A stretch of 64,000 nt of DNA, taken from NCBI GenBank assembly GCA_963920765.1, contig OY987242.1, forward strand, positions 24,390,002 to 24,454,001, written 5' to 3'. The notes beneath the pieces are model-generated. The model saw only the letters and a list, made by a program, of their open reading frames with translations. It made no database searches and had not been told where the DNA came from. This DNA is from Ulota crispa. Taxonomy: Eukaryota > Streptophyta > Bryopsida > Orthotrichales > Orthotrichaceae. Of this stretch, positions 11,622 to 27,083 are shown in pieces; the stretch's first letter is position 1; every line of letters starts with the position of its first letter. The translations under genes were made by a program, and so were the position numbers.

Positions 11622-11949
11622 TAATCCTCAAAGACATATGGATTTGTTACAATATTGCAAAGATCTACACAATTTCACATGTTCAAGAATTACTTATAAA
11701 GTGGCTGTCTTTGAAAGCTTGGAAAGGGTGTGGACCAACATAGCCTTACATTGTTCCACATGACAACCAAAGTGGATATGCTTATTTGAAATTGGGTTGA
11801 TGCTTGTGAACTTAGTGGTTAAATTCCTATTAGTATCTAAAGCTCAAGCTTAATCACTTCATTTGATGGGAGAAATGGAAACTCCCATTGTTGGTTAGGA
11901 TGTTTAGGATGTTGGCCCAAGCTTTGGGAGGATCAAACTAGGGCTAGAG

Positions 11950-12242
11950 TCAAGATGGCATGCTGTTTTGTGAGGTTAAGGTGGAAAATCTCTACTTTTT
12001 TTTATAAACAAGAGTAAAAGTAATAACTTGCCCTTTGTTTTGGAGTGAGCTAATTTTACCCTCCTCTCTGTTTTGGAGTTAGCTAAAGTTACCCTCCTCC
12101 ATGGTTCTAGACTATAACATGGTCTTTGAAATAAAATGTGAATTGAAGGTTCCGTGATGGTAAATATCTAATCTCTTACATTTTTTGGCAAGTGAAAAAG
12201 CTAAGATTTTCCACCCTAGCTCAACAAAACGACATGCCATCA
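11950..12242. repeat. Foldback repeat
   Basis: The segment GATGGCATGCTGTTTTGTGA with GGTGGAAAATCT near the left end recurs inverted near the right end (AGATTTTCCACC, CAACAAAACGACATGCCATC). It looks like a short palindromic MITE; no clear target duplication was found. Confidence 0.5.
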
Positions 12243-12262
12243 ACAGAACGGCATGCCATCTA

Positions 12263-12442
12263 AGGTAAGAGGTTCAAATTGCGATCAGCTTTAGGAACAT
12301 CTGACATTTTACAAGAAATATGTATGACTGTCATTGATGAGTTAGGTAGGCTTAGCACAATCATAGATATTTCTTGTAAAATGTCAGATGTTCCTAGAGC
12401 TAATTGCAACTAGAGCCTGATCGCAATTAGAACTTCTTACCT
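12263..12442. mobile_element. Short palindromic AGGTAAGAGG-type MITE, 180 bp
   Basis: Ends AGGTAAGAGGTTC and complement of GAACTTCTTACCT, TA on both sides. The arms include TTACAAGAAATATGT and its inverted partner and extend roughly 70 bp. It shares terminal bases with the 326-bp elements but not their interior. Confidence 0.75.
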
Positions 12443-12967
12443 TAACCCCAGCCATCAATCTTAGTTACTCCTTCCTGTTGTGAAGGAGTCTCGAGCTGAC
12501 ACATAACTAAACCTTTCATAAATAGCAATTCTTACATAACATTGGCATTCACCTGATGATGGGCAAGAAGAGACGTTCATAATGAAAAGTATGCTTACAT
12601 GGCAAAACACATCAAAAAAAGTTTGGATAATGATATAACAAAAATTCTAACTCATCAAAAAAGCACAAATGTAATGCCAATATTTTGCGCCTCCACTCAC
12701 TGCAAAATGATTTTGTATATGCTTACACCCAGCACCAAAATATGGCCATACTGTTACAAAGGTTAGTCATGATACTTAAGAACCTCTAACTTTGAATATT
12801 GCAAGTATTCGGGTTGGAAACTCAAAATTAATGAATAAAAAGCCATTTTTCACTTCAAATGATCTGGAGATTTTGCCCCACACATGCTTCTTCTAGTAGT
12901 CTAGAACAGAATCATATGATTGAAAATTCAAAATCATCAGATTTATAAAAAAAGATGTCCTTACGCC

Positions 12968-17349
<4,382 letters not shown>

Positions 17350-17429
17350 GGCCGATGCAAGTTGCGAAGTACCGAGTGCAAGGTCCTCCTCTTCTCCAAC
17401 AAAAATGCCCTTAAGATTCGGGGTTGGAA

Positions 17430-17858
17430 CCACTTTGCCTCTCTCTCTCTAGGTCTTAGGGTTTAGGGCTTGGAATTTTAGGGTTTTAGATCTCTTCTCC
17501 TCTGTTTCTCCCTCTACGGTTTACTGGTAAATCAAACACAAGGTCACCAATTAGAAAAACTTGCGGAAAAACTCCTGCGAAACGGCAAAATAGGCAATAG
17601 TACTTATACACTCCTCTCAAACCCTAGCGACATCCAAAACAGACCACTTTGCCTCTCTCTCTAGGCCTTAGGGTTTAGGGTTTTAGAAATTCTAGGGTTT
17701 AGAACTCTTCTCCTCTGTTTCTCCCTGTACAGTTTAGAGATAGATCAAACACAAGGCCAGCAATTAGATAAACGTGCGCAAAAACTCCTGCGAAACGGCA
17801 AAAGAATGCCAATGGTACTATACAATCCTCTCAAACCCTAGCGACATCAAAAACAGTG
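17430..17858 (-). promoter_or_regulatory. RIO2 upstream region: duplicated leader/promoter with telo boxes
   Basis: A unit of about 213 bp starting CCACTTTGCCTCTCTC occurs twice in tandem (17430 and 17643). Each carries TAGGGTTT/AAACCCTA telo boxes: 17457, 17479, 17619 (inverted), 17669, 17676, 17693 and 17833 (inverted). Telo boxes are common in promoters of plant ribosome-biogenesis genes, which fits RIO2. CT-rich tracts next to them may be leader or initiator sequence. The exact transcription start is not visible. Confidence 0.65.
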
Positions 17859-19387
17859 AATTTTCCAACAAAATATACAAGCCAAGAGAGGATAAGTTAC
17901 TTTCAACTAACAGTCTGTCAAGCTCTAAATCTCAACGAATTTGCAGCTGCGCATCTAATGCTTCCACGATTGACAATCACAAACAACAAAATTCCAACCT
18001 CCCGGAACAAAAACGGGAACCTAATTCGCCTCCTCCGACTAACCAGCAATTCGAACAATTCTCGTGTTCGAAAACCTACTAATCCTTTACCGTCCACAAG
18101 GATTCATCCCGTGTATGAAATCCCGAATGCTGGACAATTCAAGAGTTCAACTGGAAACGGAGAGGTTGTGTGCAGTTGTTGATAGCAGAAACTCAATCAC
18201 TCCGATTAGGGTTCGGGAAAAAAAAACTAGTTCACCAGCTCAGATTCACGGCATCGAGGCCCGGTTCAGACTAGCTACCGGACGAAATTATCTGAAACGT
18301 CATTGTTTGATATATCAGGGTTCACACCTAGGGTTAGGTTAGTCCGGTACTTTAATTTGCAATATGTCCAATATGTTCATATTAGTGGATAAGATAGTGA
18401 AATATTGTGGCTTGCTCTAAGGGTGGTCTTTGAATTTGTTTTGTAGAGAAATATTCTTGGATGGCACACCTAACAACTGGATGACGTGGAAGTGATCCTA
18501 GTAAATGATCAAACATTGGTCAAGGTGCAATTTTTTGTGTTTTGTTTGCCTGTTAGCTTGAACCAGGCCTAATAACATACACTTAACAAGAGCCCAAAAT
18601 GACCTTTGTAATATCACATCTTCAATCTATGTGGTATTACAAAAAATGAGGAGATAATTGTCGAGGTTGAGGTGATATAAGAGAGGGTGCACAAATTGAT
18701 ATTAAAGAGGTTGCAAATTTGTTGCTTCTTTTTTATTCATAGTTTAGTGCTTTTTTAAGGTTTTGAAATTTTGGGGAGCTTTGGACTTTCCTAATTTCAC
18801 TTTTTTGTTGCTATTACCAAATGATTTAAAATGATTTTTACATAAGTTCTAATGGTGAATGCTTAGCATAGCAAGCACCAATGGCTAGTCGTTTTCTATA
18901 TTTGAATGTATCTCCTTATTATCACCTTCTCCAATTTATCCTTCTCTAATATCACATTGACACTTGCATTTTACTTTTCAATCTTAAAGTGTGTGAAGTA
19001 GACTTTAATAAAACATCCTAACCTCCATAAAAAAAATTAACCTTACAAATTCAAATCTTCAATAAGGGTGTCAACGTTAGAACTTTTTTTTGTAAAATTC
19101 AGAAATTGTTGACAAGAAAATTGGACCTGAAATTTTGGGTAACCAATGACATCATCAAAAAATGCGGTTCTTTGGGTTTTTTAATTTTTGGAAAGTTGGT
19201 TGAATTTGAGAATTTTTGTTTTTTTTCTTTTACAAATGTCCCCTCACCATAAAGGCAAGTTTGCAAGTAGCTACAATTGGGAATGTCAAAGTTTTTCGTT
19301 GTTTATGTTTTTTTATTATTTCTCTACAAGCACCATGCTACACTTGCACGTCTTTCGTTTTCCTAAGAATATCAATCTTGAAGTCCC
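17859..19387. other. Intergenic, no gene recognised
   Basis: 17859-18350 is moderately GC-balanced with overlapping open frames (for example 17856-18182 plus) but no family resemblance or splice context. 18350-19387 is AT-rich with no gene or clear repeat structure that I can support. Confidence 0.4.
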
Positions 19388-20042
19388 TTAACCCCTCACC
19401 GCCCACGGACGATCCAGAGTTTCTGAGAATCTGTTATTGGATGAGCAAAAAGTCAACATTTTGATAAGTTGCATCAATTTTTTAAAATTACAACCGTACA
19501 AATTCAAACTAGATATGTTGGAGATCACAAAGGAAAAGAAAATACAACAATATCACTTATGGATTGAAAAATTATAATATTTAATCAAGAGGGTGTTAAA
19601 ATTGTGAAAGTGATTTGAAGTCTTTCAATCCTCTTTTCACTTTTCAAATTTAAAATTGAGGATATCAAACAAAATATGAGTATGTAAAGTACAACATGTG
19701 TAATCCTAATCAATTTATGGCTTCTTAAAATCTACTTTACAACTTTTTAAATTAAGTTTCTAATGTGATTGTTTTTTCAAGTTCTAATGTACTTGAGGCT
19801 CATTCACAAGAGCTCTCAACACTAGAAAGTGAAGATTTGCAATGGACCCCCTTGCACAAAATCTTGGATAGACAAATTATAATCATTCATGTTCAAAATT
19901 AAATTTTTGATACTAAACCAAGACTTCAATAAGAATAATTGAAAAAAATAACCACTAAAATTAATCTTCAAGAAAAATAAAAAATTTCCAAATAAAAATG
20001 CAGGATAGACAATTTTGGTCCCCTTGGGCGATGAGGGGTTAA
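19388..20042. mobile_element. piggyBac-like non-autonomous element, 655 bp
   Basis: TTAA at 19388-19391 and 20039-20042. Termini CCCCTCACCGCCCACGG and the complement of CCTTGGGCGATGAGGGG are inverted. Interior homologous, inverted, to 8241-8895 and exactly as long. Confidence 0.85.
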
Positions 20043-20551
20043 TGCTATGATAACTTGACTTGATATACTGCACACACATGTTTGCAGAGCCAACGTGGAT
20101 TTTTTTTTACAAAAGTTGGTAATGGTAAGAATTTGCCTCTATTTTGTAATTGATCAATAATATATCTTAGAAGACCAGATCAGGGTATCTGAATCCAAAT
20201 ATGTAATTAGTATGCCCAAATTCAATCTCCTCATAGTAAATTTTTATAACTCTTACGTTTCCTTACATTTGTTGGGAGCTAAAAAAACCAGAGCTTTTCC
20301 ACTACAACCCTACAAATTCGTATGTGTTGGACACTAAATAATACATTTCGGTTGTTTTACACCTAGAAATATACCTCAAGACCCATTGATTGGACACTTA
20401 GAGGCTCATGTAACTTTTTAGATATTGTAATCTCACATGGTTTATGACCATGAAGTAACTAGTTATTGTCAAGTCTTTATTGTTGTTAAAAGTTTGTTTA
20501 ATGCAATAGTTATTAATGAAAAGTATAGTAGTATTAGTAAGTCTTTATATA

Positions 20552-20807
20552 GAACACCATATTAGGTAAATTGGAAAAAAAGGTGTCCCAATTTGTATTT
20601 CACCTACATCTCAAAATGTCACCTAAAATCAGATTTGAAGGTATCAAATTCAGTTTGAGCCACTAAGATTTTTTCCCTCCCAAATTTCTCCTCTCAAGTG
20701 AGGACATGTGTACAAAAAAAACGCTGAGCTCAATTGTACATGATCATGTACAACTTGTAGAAGTCCCAAAATGTACCCTTTTTCCCAATTTACCTAATAT
20801 GGTGTTA
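20552..20807. mobile_element. MITE with GAACACCATATT termini, copy 1
   Basis: Left GAACACCATATTAGGTAAAT, right complement of AACACCATATTAGGTAAATT; flanked by TA. The interior (AAATGT..CC, CTCTCAAGTGAGGACATGTG) matches copies at 39799 and 61858. Confidence 0.78.
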
Positions 20808-21419
20808 TAGTGTAAAATACCAAGAACTTAGTGTGGAGATCCTAAGATCATCTCCACCCATCTTGCAATACATCTTGTTAGGGACACTTTTAGATGAAAA
20901 AGGAGAAGTGAATGCATGGACCTGCCAAAAAATTCACCTTTACATTGTAGAATTTGCATTTTCTCAATGCATGGCAACTCTTCCAATCACTACTTCTTTT
21001 TAATCAATTAAATAAATTGAATAAGCAATGATGGAGATTCTATCTACTCTTGTTATTGGTTGCACACTATTCTACCTGATTGGATGCGTGGGAGAAAACT
21101 ATTCTACCTGATTGGATGAGTGGGAGAAATTATAGTTCAACACTGCAAATAAAAAGCACGGCGTTTCCCCGCATGAAATCCAACAGGTCCGGTGGAGATG
21201 CTCTAATTACACTATTTAGTGCAGACCAGGCCCGGTAAAAGCTGCTACTAGATACCTACACTAACGATCCACCGTCGAACTCTACGAAGGGCTCAGATTC
21301 GAAGAATCCAGCAATTCTGCAGACTCGCGAGGTGGAAGCTCGCAGTGCCGTCGCAGTGCGAGTAGCCGAGTACTCTAGCGATGAGGCATCGAGAATATCG
21401 GAGATCCTGTACAATTGTG

Positions 21420-21745
21420 CTACGAGCACTAGAAAACAAACAGAAACACTAGAAACAGAGAGAAACTCTAGATACAGAGAAATTTTCTAGAGAAAGATAG
21501 AACCAGAGACGGATAGAAACAAAGGCGGAGAGAACTAGCGACAGAGAGAAACAGAGCCGGATAGAATCAGAGACAGAAAGAATCAGAGACGGAGAGAATC
21601 AGAGACAGAGAGAAACAGAGACGGAGAGAAACAGAGACGGAGAGAAACAGAGACGGAGAGAAACAGAGACGGAGAGAACCAGAGACGGAGAGAAACAGAG
21701 ACGGAGAGAAACAGAGACGGAGAGAAACAGAGGCGGAGCAGGAGC
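21420..21745. repeat. GA-rich 16-bp tandem repeat in the PII leader/promoter
   Basis: Units close to AGAGACGGAGAGAAAC repeat many times, most regular from 21585 to 21735, ending about 10 bp before the PII start codon. It is probably transcribed as 5' leader. Such arrays change length easily. Confidence 0.85.
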
Positions 21746-21751
21746 AAGATC

Positions 21752-24700
21752 ATGGCGTCAGCTGCAGTTGGAAACCTCGTGAGTCAATCCGCCTTGGCTA
21801 CGTCGATTTGCACTACTCGCAACAATGAAGCGTCATTCACCAGCAAGTGCCGTCCCTTCTTCGGAAACAACAGAGTTGCCTTCGTTTCATCGGGTCAGTT
21901 TTGGTTCGAACTCACGCACATACACTTCGAAATCAATGTGTGTGTCTCTCTCTCTTTCTTACGAGTAAGCTTCAAAATCTTCGTGTACAATGAATGACCG
22001 GGTATAGAATTGTTGTTAACTCCTCTGTTTTTTGTTTACCTAAATGCTTACGGCATGTTTTCTTGTTTAAATTTAGAGTTGTCTTCGTTTCGTCGGGTTA
22101 GTCTTGGCTCAAACTCACGCACCTGCACTTCGAAATCAATGTATCGCTCTCTCTCTTTCTTACGAATAAGCTTCAAATTTTTCGTGCACAATGTAAGACC
22201 GGGTATAGAATTTGTTGCGCAGCTGGAATAACTCCTCTGCTCTTTGTTTACCTAAATGCTTACCGCATGTTTTCTTGTGTGAATTTAGAGTTGCCTTTGT
22301 TTCATCGGGTCAGTCTTGGCTCAAACTCACGCACATACACGCTGAAATGAATGTCTCTCTCTTCCTTTACGAATAAACCTCAAATTTTTCGTGTACATTG
22401 TAAGACCAGTTGTAGAATTTGTTGCTAACTCCTCTGTTTTTGTTCAACTAAGTGCTTACGGCATGTTTTCTTGTTTTAATTTAGAATTGCCTTCGTTTCA
22501 TCGGGTCAGTCTTGGCTCAAACTCACGCACATACACTTCGAAATCAATGTGTCTCTCTCTCTCTATCTTCTTATGAAGAAACCTTAAAGTTTTCATGTAC
22601 AATGTAAGACCGGGTATAGAGTTTATTGCTAACTCCTCTGTTTTTTGTTCAACTAAATGCTTACGGCATGTTTTCTTGTTTTAATTTAGAGTTGCCTTTG
22701 TTTCATCGGGTCAGTCTCGGCTCGTACTCACGCACCTACACGTTGAAATAAATGTGTGTGTCTCTCTCTTTCTTATAAATAAACTTCGAATTTTTCCTGT
22801 ACAATGTAAGATCGGTTGTAGAATTGCACAGCTGGAATAGCTCCTCTGTTTTTTTGTTTAACTAAATGCTTACCGCATGTTTTCTTGTTTTAATCTTACC
22901 TATCACTGTGTTTGTTGCTGTCTCTTTTCTCATTAAGATTGAAGATACTGCCTTATACATTGGAATTGAAGCTTGATTTGGTGTCTCACGCACAAGAAAT
23001 GAAAATTACATCGTTAACATGAATAGTATCGCTTTGTGAGTTCAATGTTGTGCCTAGAACTGACATTAGAAGACATGTTCTGAGCTTTCGGCCTTGAATT
23101 GCAAATACCTGAGCGTTTGTTATTATTGCAACAGGAATTTTTGTTTAAAAATGACGCTGCTGTTGAATGTTTCATAAATCCTCTACAAAGGAAACCCTAG
23201 AATTCGTTAGTTGTGTGGAGGTGACGCATCGTGTTGCATCTACTACGTACCGAGTTTGTTAGGTTACCTTCAATGAGGTCCTTGTGTTTTAAGTTTTCTA
23301 CATGTTTAGCTAATATGATACTAGAGAATTGCCAGTGGTAAGATCGTGAAGGGGTATAGATAGATGCAGTGTTCACGACGTTGAATGTTTGCAAATGCAG
23401 AAGCTAAGAGCCTGAGGTGGACAAAGCGAGCAGCTGGATTGGTGCGAGTACAACTGAAGGAGAATGGCTTTGAAGGCCATTCCAAAGGTAAGTTTGATAG
23501 GCGACGTATCCGAAATATGTAGTCTCTTAAAGGAACTGGAAAGTCTAAACTTGTTTAGCAGTTTTGAGTATGTGCGATAGAAAATCTGTGTTGAACACTT
23601 TGTAGAAAGTTTCGACCAACACATGCAATGTTTTCTGCTGGTTCTGGTGATATAAATCCTGGCTTTATTTGATTTTTTTTGGTTTCTCACAATGTCGTTA
23701 AACGAGGTGGTCAACACCACACCATGAAACCTTGGTCCTTTAGGGACTCAGAAGGTTTCAGAGACTTTGGTTCTAACTTCTGTATCCCTTGTGTGGATGT
23801 GCAGACTATCAACCAAGCTCAGATTTTTACAAAGTTGAAGCTGTGTTGCGGTACGCCTTCTAGACCAACTCATGCTCTATGTCGCTTGTTTTTCTACTAA
23901 GTTCTTGTTAGTTTGAGTTTAATACTTTTCAATATAAGGAAACATGGTAAGCCCCCGTTGGCCCTCATGTTTTTCTCTCAATTTTTTTGAGTACATCAAT
24001 GTTTGGTTTTCTGTTGTCTAGTTTTATTTTTTATTTTTTATCAACACTTGTGACTTTCTTCGTTGATTCTGGTATTATGCAATTTGTCTCCATAGATTAT
24101 ATATATTTTTATAATATGATCAATTGAAATGGCCATTTCAAAATGATGAATTGCTGATCTTGGATTTAAGGCTGAGAGAAGGAATTGATGTGTACATGAA
24201 ACTGGATATACCACCTTCATTGCTGATAATAGACGGTTCGCCATGAAGGTTGAGCTCGATGTTCTCCTTAATTTTTCCTACCAGCATAATCAACCTCTAA
24301 GTGCCTAAATGGCTCAAAGTGGTTGCTTCTATGTAAGAGCTGAAATTTGATCATTTCGGATGCTCAAAGGAAGGTAACAATATACTCTAGTGGAAAAAAG
24401 AAACCACATTTTCCATTTCTTAACATTAGAGCATGTTTTAGAATTTATTTCCATCTGATATTAGCTTTCAGACTAGATTTTTAGTTCTTTATTCAGGTAA
24501 TTGGGGTTTAATGATAAACATTTCATTCCTGTTCTACATATCATAAGTTGGGTTGAATTCAGACACTTGCATCACATGCTTTTTTAGGTTTCCAAATTCT
24601 GTATCATGTGACGAGTATTTGTGTGTGCATGGGTGATTACCATGGAATGGACTCATGAAAGACCTTGGCGACTCTCTCCTGTTTCATCCGTATACCTCCT

Positions 24701-27083
24701 ATACCTTTCTGTCTCTGTCTCTTAGTGTTTCTTTACAATAGTGAAATTCCCTTCTTAAAGTCTGCATTAGTCTTTGAGTTACCACCGAGTATATGTCCGT
24801 CTAGTGGCCGTGGTGTAGTAAATGTTGCTGCTTGTGCTACGAATGTCTGCAGGCTCTTCTGAAAATGGGCATTCGAGGGGTCACCGTATCAGAGGTGCGG
24901 GGATTTGGAGCTCAGGGAGGCTCACGGGAGCGACAAGCAGGTATTTACAAATTTCTCAATGACGTTTTACAGAATTTAAGTTTTTTTTTTTTGACGTTTT
25001 TTTAGTAGTCGAAAAACTTCGTATGTTCGATTCCTGAGATAATTCTGTACCAAAATATGTGACTAATTATTTGTCAAAATGCCGTAATGATATTTTATTC
25101 CTCTTTTTGTCATGTTTTGCATTTTTCATCATGCTCACTTAAAGCTCTTCAAGGATCATGCAATTTTGAATACATGAATTAAGAGTCTTGAGTGTCAAAT
25201 ACTTATGGAATTCCTTTTACCAAAAATATTTACGTATGCAGAAGGACTCTTTGTACTTCAAAGATTTCAAAATGTCTAGTATAATCATGGTTTTGCTTGA
25301 TGATTTGTGTTTGTTCTGCTGTAATTCCAGGCACAGAATTTGCTGGTGACACTTTTCTCCAAAAAGTAAAACTTGAGATTGTGGTCTCTAAAGATCAGGT
25401 AATTTTACGATTCCATTACGCAGGCTTTATCAAAGGATACTATTTGTGTATTATTGTGCACTTTAACTAACATGTAGAACTGTGTTTCATTGGTAGGGTC
25501 AGTACGAGACGTGCTGGAGAGATAACTCTGGGTGCAAAAACTAGATTTGTTAATATCATATTCGTAGCATTATGCGTGATATTACTATGCAATCATTTAA
25601 ATTGGGAGGTTGTAGAACACTAATAAAGAGACAACAGACAATCCTATTTCCATTCAAAAGAGTAGCAGCCTTGTTTCCATCAAAAAGAATAGCGGCTATA
25701 GACATTTAACAAAATCACATTTACAATGTTGCTAATGATCTCAATTAGTGAATGAATACATGAGTTGTTGAAACCATGCTTTATATGAAGCGTCTTTAAA
25801 GTATGCATTTTGATTTGTTTTTCTTCTTATTTTGCCCATTTCCACCATTTGAATTTTGAGCCTAATTCTTCAAGGCAAATTACAGTGAATCAAGTGAATC
25901 ATCATTTTCCAAAGTGTGTGGACTTTTCCTTTAGAGATAATGTTTAATATGCCTACTTTTGTTAGACTTTGGCGCCTTAATTATCCAATATTAGACAGTT
26001 TAGGCATTTACCTAATTTGAAGAGGCCTAGTTAATCATTGTAGAGTACAGGACTAGGTTCCTAATTGAGTATCCTCTACCGTAGCTTGATTTAAGTATCT
26101 GGGATTCCCAGTCAGCATGTATGACGTCATGGGGACTAAGTATGACCATCTCAAAACAGGTGGATGCAGTAATTGATACTATTATCGACCAAGCCCGGAC
26201 TGGCGAAATTGGGGATGGGAAGATATTTGGTACGTACAAATCCAACTTTTATTTTTGCACTAATTCATTTCTACTAGTGAATGATTTACGTTCGTGTTAT
26301 TGCAAAGCCTATCAAATATGTCTTTCGGAGGGATTACTTGACACATACAGAGTGCTTTTGTTTGTTTCTCACGTACAAGAAAAGTGCACGCCCTACCTAT
26401 TGATGCTTGTTTGCATTTTGCTTTTGATTCCAACAGTGTCTCCGGTATCAGATATCATACGAATTCGGACAGGTACTGCTGGATCAACTCTTTTCCATCG
26501 TTGAAAGCTTTTTACTTGAATCTGTTTGCCTTGAATATTAAAACTAGATCATTTAATATAAGAGGGCGGTAAAGGGAAAAAAAAATCTACATTATAAGGT
26601 TGGAATCTTTTAAGCAAAAATTTGTTGGACTGCGCTCAAGAGAAGTGCAGCAGAAATGGAAACCCAGTTTAGGAGCCGAGTCTGGCTTTGTTAGTGTCAA
26701 AATATTTAAAGGTGTTTTCATGTAGGCATTTCTAAGTCGTTTAGGACTCGGGGACATAGTGTAAAGCTATAAGCCCCAATGTAAGTCCCAATTTTCAACT
26801 CTTTACCAATCAAAATTTTGAAGTTCTAGTGGGACTTGACGTGGGACATTCTGTGAATCATCCCGAGGTTTTATTCTTTTCAAGTGAGGTAGAAGTGCCC
26901 CCATTGATCTCTAATAATAGAAAATACCCTTGGGTGCTTTTAATTTTGCTTTTAAGTGTGTTTACCTTGGAGATGACTGATGTTTCCAAAATCTGAGCAG
27001 GGGAACGAGGTCTCGATGCGGAGAGAATGGCTGGTGGACGAGCTGCAATGCAGGTCACTGTTGAGGGTTCAGGTGGAAACTGA
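21752..27083 (+). CDS. GLB1: Chloroplast PII nitrogen-regulatory protein, 9 exons
   Basis: Exons: 21752-21893, 23401-23487, 23805-23850, 24662-24689, 24853-24940, 25331-25398, 26160-26229, 26437-26472, 27001-27083; 215 aa, all phases consistent. Residues 1 to about 70 are Ser/Ala/Arg-rich and lack homology, fitting a plastid transit peptide. The PII core starts at FYKVEAVLRPW (84); ALLKMGIRGVTVSEVRGFG follows, then the T-loop (about 118-135, GAQGGSRERQAGTEF), the signature TGEIGDGKIF (167-176) and a C-terminal tail of about 25 residues after RIRTGERG. In plants PII binds ATP, 2-oxoglutarate and, through the C-terminal loop, glutamine; it activates N-acetylglutamate kinase for arginine synthesis and restrains acetyl-CoA carboxylase. 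The 28-nt exon 4 completes the conserved PW-R segment. Intron 1 contains a tandem array copying the exon 1 donor. Confidence 0.95.
21874..22900 (+). repeat. About 205-bp tandem array over the PII exon 1 donor, about 5 units
   Basis: AGTTGCCTTCGTTTCATCGG followed by GTCAGT, the end of exon 1, recurs with small changes near 22075, 22288, 22483 and 22690. Each repeat also carries the rest of intron 1's start (ACTCACGCACATACAC, CT-run, TGCTTACGGCATGTTTTCTTG). In each intronic copy the 20-mer is preceded by TTTAG, so it resembles a 20-nt exon with both splice sites. Confidence 0.9.

Noticed and set aside
11306..11623. Reading the AGGTARGAG MITEs as piggyBac elements because one copy is flanked by TTAA on both sides
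   Set aside because: Other copies (12263, 41751, 46303, 58763) have only TA in common at both sides; the extra bases vary. The consistent duplication is TA, with the element starting at A.
17450..17700. Interstitial telomere repeat (TTTAGGG array)
   Set aside because: The TAGGGTTT motifs are separated and irregular and lie in a promoter-type region, so they are better read as telo boxes.
17774..18342. Small genes upstream of RIO2 (102, 108 and 92 aa frames)
   Set aside because: They overlap each other in different frames, lack domains or splice partners, and lie in the duplicated leader and its flank.
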